NCBI GenBank assembly: GCA_033439795.1
Contig: JAUTDP010000011.1
Location: 2,170,001-2,234,000, forward strand
Origin: Sordaria brevicollis
Lineage: Eukaryota; Ascomycota; Sordariomycetes; Sordariales; Sordariaceae
Direction of reading: 5' to 3'
DNA length: 64,000 bases
The position numbers and the translations under genes were made by a program. A model generated the notes under the pieces. It was not told the DNA's origin and ran no database searches. It was given only the letters and a program-made list of their open reading frames with translations. Within the stretch, counting starts at the first letter, position 1; every line of letters starts with the position of its first letter. Positions 26,301 through 37,471 of this stretch are shown piece by piece.

Positions 26301-29300
26301 GTCTCCACGATCTTCTCCAGAGGTAGCAAACCCGCTGTGTCGACAAAAAGTTGATGATCTTTCTCTTCGTCTGTCCAGATCATCTCGGGAATCACGGCCT
26401 CCTTATCGGTCCGATACTTTTCCCGCTGGGCCCTTTCCTCTCGCTCCTTCTTTTCCTGCGCTTCTCGAATTGACTCTTGGATGGCATATTCAACATCAAG
26501 TTCGGTCGAAAAGCGACTCGTAGTCCTCCTGCCTCCCTCTTTGCCATGATGATCAGAGCCCGAGTGGCCCTTACCTCCCGAGGACTTATCCTTATCCGTC
26601 TGCGAGAAGAAATTTCTGCTCTTGACAGCGGCGGGATCATCTGATAAAGTGAACCGAAGGTAGGCATCGTAATTTTTGCGATATACTTGCTTTGCTTCTT
26701 GCTGTGCCTGCGTCGTCTCCTCGGCCATATCTCGGATGTTTCCCATAAAGAAGGCTCCAAACCCGGGGCTTTGCTCAGTAAGTTTGCGAACTTTGCTGCT
26801 TTGATACCACGGCTTGACATTGAATACCGGCAGTTCATCCGTGGGTGGTGTGGTCGATAGTTCCCTGATATTCTCAACGCTGCCGTAAACGCTGACATCG
26901 TCTTCGGTCCTATCCTCGCTGTCTTCTTCCATGCGTGATGGGCTGCTGGCGTCAGAATTGGGCTGGTCAAATGGCCGAGGGAACCGTGGCACGCTCTCTC
27001 CATCACCGCCCACGTCCCCTAGAGGCTCAAGCCTGCGAGTGGGTTGTAGATTATCCCGTGTTTCATCATCGGCATCTACCATATCAACATCTTGGTCGAC
27101 TGCCTTGTGCTCCTCGACGGTCGGCAAGGGAGGTAGTCCTGATCCACCTGTGTCCATTTCCTCCATCTTAGGTTGAGGCTCAGGACGATGGAACGATGTG
27201 TCCTCGTTTCCTTCAACGGTCGGGATTGCTGATAGTTCCCGTTCCGTGGGAGCATGCTCATGAGTTTCCACTTCCGGTTCTACTTCCACCTCCGGCTCCG
27301 GCTCCGGCTCCGCCACGGGCAGGGGTTCCGGTTCTGTCACGGGCTGTGAGGGTTGCGTCTGCGGTTGCGGTTCAGGTTCAGGTTGAGGCTCCGGGCTTTT
27401 CTCTGGCTGTGACGGCTCCTCTGGTAGTGCCTCAGGTGCCTTTTCCGGTAGTACCTCAGGCGCCTTTTCCTGTTTGAGCTCAGGAACTGGCTTTGGCTCG
27501 GGTTCGGGCATGGATTCAGCCTCGGCCTCCGGCTCCGGCTCCGGCTCGGAGACATGAGGGGGCTCAGGTTCATCCGATTTTTGCGCTGGTTTTTGCGCTG
27601 GTTTTTGCGCTGGTTTCTGCACCGGCTTCTCTACCTCTTTAGAGGGCTGTTCCTGAGCAACGGCAGGTACGGCCTCTTGCACGGATGGACGTTTTGGCTT
27701 CGCTTCAGACAAAAACTCTTGCTGGGGCTTAGGCTCAGGTGACGGTTCCTTCTCTGCGTAGGCTTTCGGTACTGGTCGAGGGAACGAATATCCTTCTGGG
27801 AGGCCACCAATCATATCCACGAGAGGGACGTTGTCACTGACCACCTTGACCACTGCATCGTGAACAGCGCACGCATACTGCCTGACAACCTGCACGGGAA
27901 CACCCGCTGTGCTATCCTTGAGTTTCTTGAGCTCGGTTTCCGTTTTCGTGATCTCTGTCTCGAAATAGTCATCCATATCTTCGTCATCATCTGACTCGGT
28001 GCCAGCAAGTTCAGATTGTTGAGTGGGCAGCTGAATTCGAGTAGTTGCGGGGACTGGAAGGACGCTACGTTTCCGCTTGACCGGTACCCTAGACTCGGGA
28101 TCTCTCTGTCGCAGCGGTGCCATGTTTGCGGACCGTTCCTCGCGATGGTCGACGTCCAACCCTCTGAAGGGCCGATGGGGGCCTCCAAAAGAGTCTATCC
28201 TCATATCTCTGTTATCAAAAGATGCTCTGGTATCTCTGTCCACCGAGGCCCTTGCAGATTGCGTACCCCTCTCAGGCCTGATGGGCGTATCATTTGCTCC
28301 GGTAAGGAGTGAGTTGCGCGGGTGTCCGTCCGCTGCCACAAGGTGCGATTCAGATTTGGCATCGGGACTACGAGGCCTTCTCTCTGTCTCGCCATGGTAG
28401 TCGGAATGTGAAGACTCGGGCCGATGTCCACCAAACGGCCTGCCATGTTGTGACTGCGACACAAAGCTCTGGGACCTGGCGGATTTGGGCGATTCGGGGA
28501 TTTTCTTGCCGAGAGTCGGGTTGATCCATTGCTTACTGGACCGCTGTGCTCTCGGGCCTACCGGTATGGGAGGGCTTCCTTCAGGCAAAAGCGGCTTGGA
28601 GGGACCCGTTGGAGGACCCCTCTCGATACTGGCGGGAGGAGGGACGCCCGCGGTGGGTGGAGGTCTGTCTTGTCTTTCTTCGGTGATGAGTGCTCTAGGG
28701 CCGGTCGGGGGTGCCTTGCCGGTGACGGACTGGATCTCCACCGTTGAAGGCTGCCGGCTAGGGACGGATCCAAAAGCCGGAGCGGACGGGGCAAGCGGTG
28801 GTGGCGAAACATCCTTGGTTGTCGTCGGGAGCGGCTCGTGCGATATGCGATCCAACTTTTGCCGAGGTGGCGGCTCACGATTGTCTCTTTCTCTAGGGTC
28901 ACGATCATCGCGCATGTCCCGGACCGTGTCCATGTATCTAGCAGGCGGCTCTCGGCGGTCACGGTCGTCCATGAGATCCCTCTGGGGTCCCCAACGGCCC
29001 TCTTGGGAACGACTGCGGGGCTGCCAGTTACGGTGGTCCCTGTGGTCATCGTAGAACATGCCTCTTCCACGGCCGCCGCCTCTGTCCCAGTCTCCTCTTC
29101 CTCTGCCGCCCCGGTTTCCGCCACGTGAGTTGTATCCACCCCGAAACCCGCCACGTTCTGGCAGGCCGCGGTCCAACATGGCACGATCTGGTAGGCCTCG
29201 GTCCGGTATGCCGCGATCCGGTATGCCGCGATCCGGAATGGGTGCAAAAGGAGGATCCGAAGATGACGAGCCTGCCGATAAAGGACCAGCATCCCGAGAG

Positions 29301-30145
29301 CCCCTCCTGGCGCGCTCAGCGTCCACATTTAGAGGCATGTCGCGAGGATCCCTAAAGTCGCGGCCTATGTCACGACCCATATCCCTTCCCATATCACGGC
29401 CGGGCGGAGACCTAGGCCTTCCCTGGGGCGACATCCTCCGACCTCTCGGAACAAAGGCATCTCGGTCTCGGTTGGGGTGCCAATCTCGGTCGCGTTCGCG
29501 GCTTCGGTCGTCTCTGAAAGGGGGACGGTCTCGAAAGTCGGGGAGTTCACGATCTCGTCCACGGTCTCTGCTGTCGTCCCGCCATGCTCGGCCACCTCGT
29601 CCACCGCCTCTACCTCTCCCACCGCGGAATTCTCCAACGAAGCCACCGCCGCGCGGACCACTCGGTGGATCCAGGAGTAGGGCCTTGGGCCCACGAGGTG
29701 GTTCTCGACCGGTGAAGGAATCCCGTCCCTGGAAGCCTCCACGCGAATCGGCCTGGGACTGACGTCGGCGGTCACCATCGAAGTGCTGAGAGTTGAGGGG
29801 GCCGCGGTCTCCCTGGTCTCCGCGGTCTCTGTAAGAGGGTGGAGGTGAGCGGTCCCGGGGCGAGCGGGAGCGGCGATCGCCGTCGTATCTACTGCCGTTG
29901 TACCTTGACCTGTACGAATCATAGTGGTGAGCAGATGGGGGAGGAGGGTAGTGCTGGTTGTGATGGTAGGAGGGAGTGCGGTTGTGTTGACCGCGATGGT
30001 GGTGGTGGTTAGGAGGAAAAGAAAGAGGAGGGGGAGGCGGCAGTGGAGGGGAAGACGGAGAGGCAGTGCCTAGAGGGCGAGGGCGTATGACACTGTCATG
30101 ATGGTGATTGTTGTTGTTATCTTGGTGGTGATGATAATAGGGCAT
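22263..30145 (-). CDS. SNT1: Snt1/NCoR-like SANT-domain corepressor (Set3/Hos2 complex subunit)
   Basis: Two exons, 30145-25274 and 25196-22263. The 77-nt intron has donor GTAAGT and acceptor TAG and falls inside the second SANT domain (QVM|VRNYYLRQ). The product is 2,601 aa. The N-terminal third is Arg/Asp/Gly-rich with RGG boxes. Next come a Pro-Glu repeat region (residues about 830-1000), SANT1 at about 1285-1335 (FTEEEAEKFEKVYMEF, PKQWGKIANELPDRD), a Lys/Arg-rich linker, and SANT2 at about 1587-1640 (DFPNLLRSFGTDWSAIANHMG). The C-terminal 950 residues are Gln/Pro-rich with a poly-Gln run of more than 20 encoded near 23285-23355. Tandem SANT domains of this kind define Snt1 and NCoR/SMRT, the scaffold that joins Set3 and the Hos2 histone deacetylase. 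Role inferred from the family: nuclear chromatin repression. Confidence 0.9.
23285..23355 (-). repeat. CAG/CAA microsatellite encoding poly-glutamine
   Basis: A run of mixed CAG and CAA codons on the minus strand, in frame in the SANT corepressor gene, encodes more than 20 consecutive Gln just before GWPP. Such trinucleotide runs vary in length between strains. Confidence 0.9.
27575..27630 (-). repeat. 12-bp coding repeat (KPAQ units) in SNT1
   Basis: Four near-identical 12-bp units encode KPVQ/KPAQ tetrapeptides just upstream of a long Pro-Glu-rich tract of the same protein. Confidence 0.85.
29180..29250 (-). repeat. 15-bp coding repeat (DRGIP units) in SNT1
   Basis: In the SANT corepressor gene, a five-residue unit DRGIP/DRGLP recurs in tandem. 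The underlying 15-bp unit (CGATCCGGTATGCCG on the plus strand) is almost identical in neighbouring copies, so it arose by recent slippage. Confidence 0.85.
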
Positions 30146-33100
30146 TGGCGCGGTGGTTACGGGTTGGCGTTTGTTGGCCTAAGTAGCCGCGGACGCAGCA
30201 GACGGTCGGCTTGGTGCGTTACGTAGGAGGGACGCGTGCGTTTTTTTTTTTCCTTCTTTGCAGCGCGGCGGCGTATATGGATACTGATGATAGTATATAG
30301 TATACAATAAAGACAACATACATTTGCAATGAGGGCCTGCGCCCTTGAAGAGTATGGATTAGACGGCTCGGCGCAGCATCCGGGGGCCCACACAAAGCTG
30401 TTGATGGTATATACTGTATATCAAGGAGATGCTGATGGACTTGTTGTAGTTGTAGTCGTTGTAGTCGTCGATGATGACACTATGATGTGTGTGGGTATGT
30501 GTGTGCGTGATGCTGTCGGTGAGGTGTGTTGTGATGTTGTGATGTTGTTGTTTCTACTGCTGCTCCTTGTTGAAGCCGAGTCGTCGGTGGTGGTGGTGGT
30601 GGTGGGACGGAATGAATGGCTGAATCAAAGGTCGCAGAACGGATGCTACGCTCTGGCAGCTTCGAGTTGCCGACACGGAGCGAGGTCACGGGCCTAGAGT
30701 GATGTGACGTGGGGACCTCGAAGTTTAGGTTAGGGTGGCGCTGCTGCTTGCTGGTGGACGAGTGGACGAGTGGGCGAAAAGATGGGATGAGCTTGCCGTT
30801 CAAGTCACAGTTGTTGAAGATGGGATGTCTAGACAAAAAGTTCCACCTGTGCAGGGCAGCAGTTACCTGAGTGGGTTGTTGTCGTCGTCAGTCGAGCGGT
30901 TGGTCCAGGGCTGGGTGGTGTACAACCGTGTGCCAGCTAGGCGAATAGCGTCGGAAACAGAGATGGACGTCGAAGAGTGGAATAATGGAATGTGGAATGC
31001 GTGGACGTGCAAGTACCACTCAGTAGTGACTCCAAGTGCGGCTGAGGCTGAGATGGATACTTGGAATAGTAGAGGTACTACCTCTGGAAACAACGGCAAA
31101 CGCGTGTCACCCGGATGTACCTGTCTCTTGTCCCAATGTCAGTCCTTGCCTTCACTTGGATCGATGTCTGTCTTTGATGTCTTGTCCCTGCAGTGGTCGG
31201 ACTCTCGAGTTGGGCAAAAAGACAAGCAGCCAAAAAAAAGAGGTCAATGCTTTGTCCCGCGCTTGGGTGCTTGGGTGCTTGTTGGTGGATTCGTCGCCTG
31301 TCGGTTTTAAAAGAAAGAAGCTTCTTCCAATCCAATGGAACGATGTCGGCCGAAAGATCGGAAACCCTTCAAAAGAAAACAGTAATTACCTGTATGGGAT
31401 GGAAGGCCTTCGCCGCGATGGAAAGATGGGACTGAATGCCTGTAGCCTGCAGTGCCGTCCCGTCGGTCTCACTTGCAACTTCAATTGTCAACTTCAACTT
31501 CTCGGCTCGCTGCCGCGTGTGTGCTTCCTTCCTTCCTTCCTTCCTTCGTTTCGAGGTTCGGGCCCGGGCAACTTGTTGCTAGACTCAAAGTCCCTGTCGG
31601 CGAGCGGACTAGCGGACTAGCGGACACTTCAGCGGAGAACGGAGGGGGATTCCAGCTTTCACGTTACACCGGTGGAGCCCTGGAGAACGAGGCTGCAAGG
31701 TTACGGTAACGCGGGTGGTAATGTACGGTAAGGAACTTTAGGAACTCACACGGGCGGCTACCGGCCTGGATTCTAGAGGCCCCCTGGGAATTCCGGGGTT
31801 CACAATGTGTACTGGGGTCCAACGATACTAGGTAGATAGGTACAAGACTTGTAAGTTAAGCGGACTCGAGACTTTTTCCGCTTCGATGGAATTGCGGTGA
31901 TGATGGCACAGTCCTTCCGGGAAAGGGCTGGATGAAAAAGCGCGGAACGGGAGATCAAGCGGGATTGGATGGAAAAGGGAAATGGGCGGATCTCGAATTT
32001 GTTCCCGTTTCGGTTCGGTTTTCAACACACACCACGCTCACCTCGAATCTTGAAAAGGGGTCCGTGCGTCGTGGGATGGAACTGGCGGGATTCCCTTCAA
32101 AACCACTGCACCACAGTCCCGTCTGCAACTGAAGACTGCAACGAGTGACTGCATTGCATTTTGCGGTTCAGCCCAGTCACACCCTTTTTCCCGGTGGCAT
32201 TTCCCCCCTTTTTGATTGAGTGTGCCTTTGGCATTCAATCGGTGCCCAAGATGCCCTGCCGTTGCCATCATGATTCCATCTTGCGCCCTTCCCCAATCCG
32301 ACCATCTTTCATCCCTCAATTCCTCGTCGATTATCACTCACTGCCACCTCAACCCTCTCTCACATTTCCATCACAACTACGCGCGAAACGAAGCGACGGT
32401 ACGTACCCTCGAATTGTCGACGATTTGGGTGGCGCCCCCGACATTCAAGACTTGCCAGTTGCCACTACGCCCAATCAGAACCCGAGCATGGGGCGGGCTG
32501 CCAGAACCGCGCTAGACCTGATTCGTTTGGTCTCAGGACGTGCAGCCCGTGTGGCCCGTGCAGTCCATCTCACCAAAAATGCAAAATGTACAATTGCGGA
32601 TCCCTCCATGTCTCAGCCTGTGATTGGCCGCTCCATGCTTGTGGGAAAGCACGCACAGGAAACGACCGAAAAAAAAACATCGGCTTTCGTGAAAGTCGAG
32701 CGCAGCGCCCAAGTTGCCAAGACATGTTTTTGTGGTCTTGTCTTCCCGGCACCCGCGAACCGCACATGAGCCATTTCCACTTGGCTCTTTTTTTTGATGG
32801 CCCGAGCTTCTTCAAAGTTGAACCATATCCACATTGAATTGCGACCGAATCAGGAATGGTCCGTGATGCCCGGCCTGAGCCCAGACCAGCTTTCTTCATT
32901 TTCGAGATTCGAGGTCAACATCCAGGGACCAAGAAATCAACATTGGGCACTTTTTGAACCCCGGATCCTGACCGAGAACTGCGATTTGTCTAGGTATCTC
33001 GAAACTACCAAGATACACCCACATTGAACTGATGTTTTCCGCATCGCAAAGGAACCTTTCTATCTTGCCTTTCGCTGGCTCTAGCACCCAAGGTCGCTCC

Positions 33101-33851
33101 ACCATTGCCCGTTGCCCGTTGGTAGCGCTGCAGATTGATTCCATCCAATCAGCGATCAGCTCCAACATGTGACATTGAATCTTCAACTTCAGATTTCCTC
33201 GAGCCATGGCAGAGGACATGGATGCAAAGGCAGCGTACAAGCATGCTAGACAGAAATCTCAAAGCATCAAAATGCACAATATGATCGATGCAGGGCAGCA
33301 TCAAGCCAGAAGAGTCAGGTCGCGCGGATACTTGACAGCTGCAGAAGCAATGGAAGGTACATCTAACTCGATCTAAGTACCTAGAGGTATCATTCCAGCA
33401 ACACCAAATCTCAAAATTTCAAGAGGCAAAGTGGAATTCAAGGAGTGTGCCAAGTCACTACCACCACATAAGAAGTTTGCCAGATTTGAACTGCTAGAAC
33501 CGTCAGAACGTAAGCATTTTTGAACTACAAAATGAAAATTCAGATATCCAGATGCCAGAATAGCAGTCAAGTCTCATTCCTATCCAAAGAAGGCCAACCC
33601 TTGCCAGACCAGGTCCCCAGCAGCCCAGCTACCTCTAGCTGCTCCACCTCAGATCTCGACCCAGCATCCCGTTTTGGGAACTTTTAGAGTTTAGTAGCCG
33701 TTTGTACCTTGAGACGAAAACCACTTCACCTCATCCCTCACTTACACGAATCTCATACCCAACAACCTCGTCTCACTCTTTTTCATCTTCTCAACTTATC
33801 CTCACCACAGCAACTATACATCACACACAGAGAGAGGAAGAGACAGCAAAA
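30146..33851. other. Long divergent intergenic/promoter region (3.7 kb)
   Basis: The interval separates the start codons of the SANT corepressor (-) and deoxyhypusine synthase (+) genes. Both promoters and leaders must lie here. Visible are a poly-T run near 30241, GTG-rich microsatellite DNA near 30590-30605, a CCTT repeat at about 31524-31548 and three copies of AGCGGACT/A at about 31602-31625. Several frames of 100-200 codons occur but are antisense-overlapping, low complexity and without domains. The length is unusual compared with the other gaps and could hide a long spliced leader or a noncoding RNA. I cannot show either. Confidence 0.5.
31524..31548. repeat. (CCTT)n microsatellite
   Basis: About six uninterrupted CTTC/CCTT tetranucleotides in the promoter-side interval between the SANT corepressor and deoxyhypusine synthase genes. 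Confidence 0.9.
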
Positions 33852-35004
33852 ATGGCGGACAACAACAACACCAACAACCAAATCCCAAGTTCCGTCGCCG
33901 ATGCCGTCCTCGTCAAGTCCATCGAGATGCCCGAGGGCTCTCAAAAAGTCGAAGAGCTCGACTTCAACCAGTTCAAAGGCCGGCCCATCACCGCCGACGA
34001 CCTGCTGCAGGGGATGAAGCACATGGGCTTCCAGGCTTCGTCCATGTGCGAGGCCGTGAGGATTATCAATGAGATGGTATGTATCACCCCTCCATCCTTT
34101 TTTTCCCCCTCCAGACGACCTAAAACTAACATACATATTTGTCCAGCGTGCCTACCGCGACCCCACCACCTCCGAACGCACCACCATCTTCCTCGGCTAC
34201 ACCTCCAACCTCATCTCCTCCGGCCTGCGCGGCACCCTCCGGTATCTCGTCCAGCACAAGCACGTATCCGCCATCGTCACCACGGCGGGCGGCATAGAAG
34301 AAGATTTCATCAAGTGCCTGGGAGACACCTACATGTCGTCGTTTTCCGCCCCCGGCGCCGATCTTCGCTCCAAGGGACTTAACCGCATCGGCAACCTCGT
34401 CGTGCCCAACTCCAATTACTGCGCCTTTGAAGACTGGGTCGTTCCCATTCTCGACAAAATGCTTGAAGAGCAGGAGGCTTCCAAGGGCACTGAGGACGAA
34501 ATTAACTGGACGCCCAGTAAGGTTATCCACAGATTGGGTAAAGAGATCAATGATGAGCGATCGGTTTACTACTGGGCTTGGAAGAACGACATTCCCGTTT
34601 TTTGCCCGGCTTTGACCGACGGTAGCTTGGGCGATATGTTGTATTTCCACACTTTCAAAGCCTCGCCCCGGCAGCTAAAGATTGATATCGTGGAAGATAT
34701 CCGCAAGATCAACACCATTGCTGTGCGGGCCAAAAGGGCGGGGATGATCATTTTGGGAGGCGGGATTGTGAAGCATCATATTGCTAATGCGTGCTTGATG
34801 AGGAATGGGGCGGAGAGTGCCGTGTATATCAATACGGCGCAAGAGTTTGATGGGAGTGATGCCGGTGCCAGGCCGGATGAGGCGGTTAGTTGGGGTAAGA
34901 TTAAGGTCGGGGCGGATGCGGTCAAGGTGTATATGGAGGCTACGGCGGCGTTTCCGTTTATTGTGGCGAATACTTTTGCGAGGGAGGATGGGTTGGATGC
35001 CTGA
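33852..35004 (+). CDS. DYS1: Deoxyhypusine synthase
   Basis: Exons 33852-34076 and 34147-35004, with a 70-nt intron (GTATGT donor, CTAAC branch-like motif, CAG acceptor). The protein is 360 aa, close to the family's usual 350-370. It transfers the aminobutyl group of spermidine to one lysine of eIF5A in the cytosol, the first step of hypusine synthesis, using NAD. Conserved stretches are recognisable through the length: [41 protein letters not shown] and [13 protein letters not shown]. The C-terminal active-site segment is [12 protein letters not shown], in which K326 matches the enzyme-intermediate lysine (human K329). The ATG sits in an AAAATGGC context after a pyrimidine-rich leader. The gene is convergent with HMG-CoA lyase. 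Confidence 0.97.
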
Positions 35005-35592
35005 AGGAGGGCTGGGTGGGATGATGAGGATGTGATGGACTGGCAGCAGAAAGGGTAAAGGTTAGGGAAGGGTTTTCAAAGGGTTAAGAAAGGGTTAGCA
35101 AAAAGTTGGGAAAGGGAAAGGGAATCCAAAAGTCAGTGTTTTGTTCTTTGTCACTTCTCGCGCTCCATCTCCCGTCTGGTGTTCGTGCCTCTGGTGGTTT
35201 GGTTCAGTCAACTCGAGTCCTTCCCCCTCGCTAGCATCATTACGTCTTCATCGACTTTGTCTTGACCTCTGGAGAGGATATTCCAGGAGTTATAGGCTGC
35301 CAACCACACCCTCCCTCCACGTTTTCTGTTCAGCACTATCGAAGAGGCAGACACTCCTCGTCAAGTTCAAACAACCCAACTCCAATTCCATTAACATATA
35401 CAGATACATACACCTCATAACCGATATATACATCATCGTAACACCATCTCCTCCTCCCACTCCTGTTTCTGTTTGTTCAGCATGCCTGGTTCATGCCTGA
35501 TTGTGCCTTGGTAACCCTCCTCATCAAATCATCACATAGCGTGCCTGTTCCACGTCTCACATCCTATCCCTATCACATCCCCCATCACCATC
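35005..35592. other. Convergent 3' intergenic region
   Basis: The 588 bp between two facing stop codons should contain both 3' UTRs. A few GGGTTA/GGTTAG-like words follow the deoxyhypusine synthase stop but form no telomere-type array. No gene seen. Confidence 0.6.
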
Positions 35593-36864
35593 TCACGTCT
35601 GGGCCTTCGCATTAACATCCTCCGGCCTCTCCCTAGTCCTCGCGCCCAACACCGCCTTTCCAACCACACTATCATTCGCCTTCCCAATCTCCCTCGTAAT
35701 CCAATCCCCAATATCCGCCACCCGATCCAGATCCACGCCCGTATCCATCCCCAAGCTCTCCATAAAATAAACCACATTCTCCGTCGCCACATTCCCCGTC
35801 GCGCCCGGTGAATAAGGACACCCGCCCAATCCACCAACACTGCTATCAAAAGTCCTGATCCCGTGCTCCAACGCCACGGCCGTGTTGACGAGTGCCTGGC
35901 CGTAGGTATCATGGAAATGCATTGCCAGGTCTTCATTCCTTATGCCCGCGCTGCTTAGGCAGCTAAGCAGCTCCTTGGTGCGAGGAGCCGTGCCCATTCC
36001 CGTGGTGTCACCGAGGGAGATCTCGTCGGCACCCATCTCGAGTAGGTCCGTGGCGATGGTAGCGACGCGGTGCGGGTCAACGTCGTACCCTTCGAACGGG
36101 CAGCCGAGGACGACGGAGATGTAGGCGCGCACGCGCAGGTTGGCGGCTTTGGCGTTTTGGATCACGTCTTTGAAGCGTTGGAGGGAGGTGTCGATGGAAC
36201 AGTTGAGGTTCTTTTGCGAGAAGGACTCGGTGGCGGCGGCGAAGACGGCAATTTCGAGGGCGGGTTTGCCGCCTTCTTGGGAGGACTTGCCAGAACGAGC
36301 GGTTTCGGTTTCGAAGGATTTGGGGTGTTGTTGGAGGATGGAAAAGGCCGAGTCGAGACCTTTGGTGTTGGGGGCCAGGAAGGAGAAGGTTAAGGGCACG
36401 GGAGAAGGGGGAGGGGTTTTGAGCAGGTGTTGGAGGATTTCGGAGGAGTTGGCCATCTGTTGGGGATACCATATTAGTCAAAAGTCAAGGATGTGGAAAA
36501 AGGGGAAGTAAACAAAACTGACCTGCGGCACCCACTTGGGCGAGACAAACGCGCCAGCCTCAATAGTCTGGAGTCCCGTCTTTGCTAGCCTCTCAATCAA
36601 CTCGATCTTGGTCGCCAGCGATATCGACTTCTTTTCATTCTGCAATCCATCACGAGGGCCGACTTCCACAATCTTCACGCGGTTATCGAACTTGGGTTGT
36701 TGGGCTGTCTCGGACGGGCGTTGGGTGCTTTCGGTCGCATAACTTCTCGTGGCAGAGATGCGGCGGGTACCTTGAAGGCCAGCAGCACCAGCAGCAGCAC
36801 GGAGGTGGACCGAGGTCCGAAGCAGCTGTCGGGGGACGACTTGGAGGGAACTGAATCTCGACAT
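35593..36864 (-). CDS. Hydroxymethylglutaryl-CoA lyase, mitochondrial
   Basis: Exons 36864-36523 and 36456-35593 with a 66-nt intron (GTCAGT donor, CTAAT branch-like motif, CAG acceptor). The product is 401 aa from the chosen Met. Two further in-frame Met codons lie 4 and 26 codons upstream, so the start is uncertain. The enzyme splits HMG-CoA into acetoacetate and acetyl-CoA in leucine breakdown. Residues 1-45 are Arg/Ala/Ser-rich without acids, as in a mitochondrial presequence. Family motifs are [11 protein letters not shown] (D72, metal ligand), [10 protein letters not shown] (H294, H296) and the catalytic loop [15 protein letters not shown] (C327). A Ser/Lys/Gly-rich insertion at about residues 157-182 makes it longer than bacterial and animal forms. 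No peroxisomal C-terminal signal is seen. Confidence 0.95.
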
Positions 36865-37471
36865 TGTGATAACCATATACGACAAGATGAAGTGAAATTG
36901 GAGGCTAGAGTAAGAAGGATAAAAGCCAAAGCTATCGTACACAGAAAAAGAAGATTGGCAAGGGATAGGAGAATCTTCCCGGGCCTTCCTGCCAAAGTTG
37001 ACGGAACACGAGAACGAATGTCAGTTCTCCAATCGCCGAGTGACGTCGCATAGCATCGGGATTCCATTGGACCTCCCCTGCTTCCCCGCATCAGCTTATG
37101 AGTTAGCGCATTGTAACGGCGCCATCTCATGTGACTTGGCGAGCCGGTCGTGCTGCAGGGGAAATCATTTGCCGGGCCGCTCCGCGACAACGGCATCTCC
37201 ATTTCATCAGGTCCAGATGACAGTAACGGGCTGTCCGGATTGAAGGTCCAGAACATCAGTTGAGCCGGGTGAACAAACATGGCAACGGAGGCCGAGCTGG
37301 AAAGGACAGAATCACTTTTTAATTCTAGACCTTCAATCATGTACAAGAAAAAAACAAAGAAACACGCCCAACAGTCTATCTACCGGTATCACAAACAAAA
37401 ATTCACAAATCCCTTTTAGAAACTTTTGACATTAACCACATCTTGCCCTTTCCTCCGTATCATAAAGCCAT
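36865..37471. other. Intergenic region, HMG-CoA lyase promoter and aro-2 3' end
   Basis: This is a same-strand gap between the aro-2 stop (37472) and the HMG-CoA lyase start. It must hold the aro-2 3' UTR and the lyase promoter. No distinct element recognised. Confidence 0.55.

Noticed and set aside
28485..29054. 189-codon frame antisense to the SANT corepressor gene
   Set aside because: Shadow of the Arg/Gly-rich coding sequence on the other strand; Gly/Ser-rich with no independent support.
30735..31310. 191-codon plus-strand frame
   Set aside because: Lies in the long divergent promoter region. Translation has unbiased composition with no recognisable domain, and alternative frames overlap it on both strands.
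32161..32769. 202-codon plus-strand frame
   Set aside because: No domain and overlapped by open frames in two other phases; treated as chance in GC-balanced non-coding DNA.
35040..35110. Telomere-like repeats (GGGTTA/GGTTAG words)
   Set aside because: Spacing is irregular with only a few copies, in the 3' UTR of deoxyhypusine synthase.
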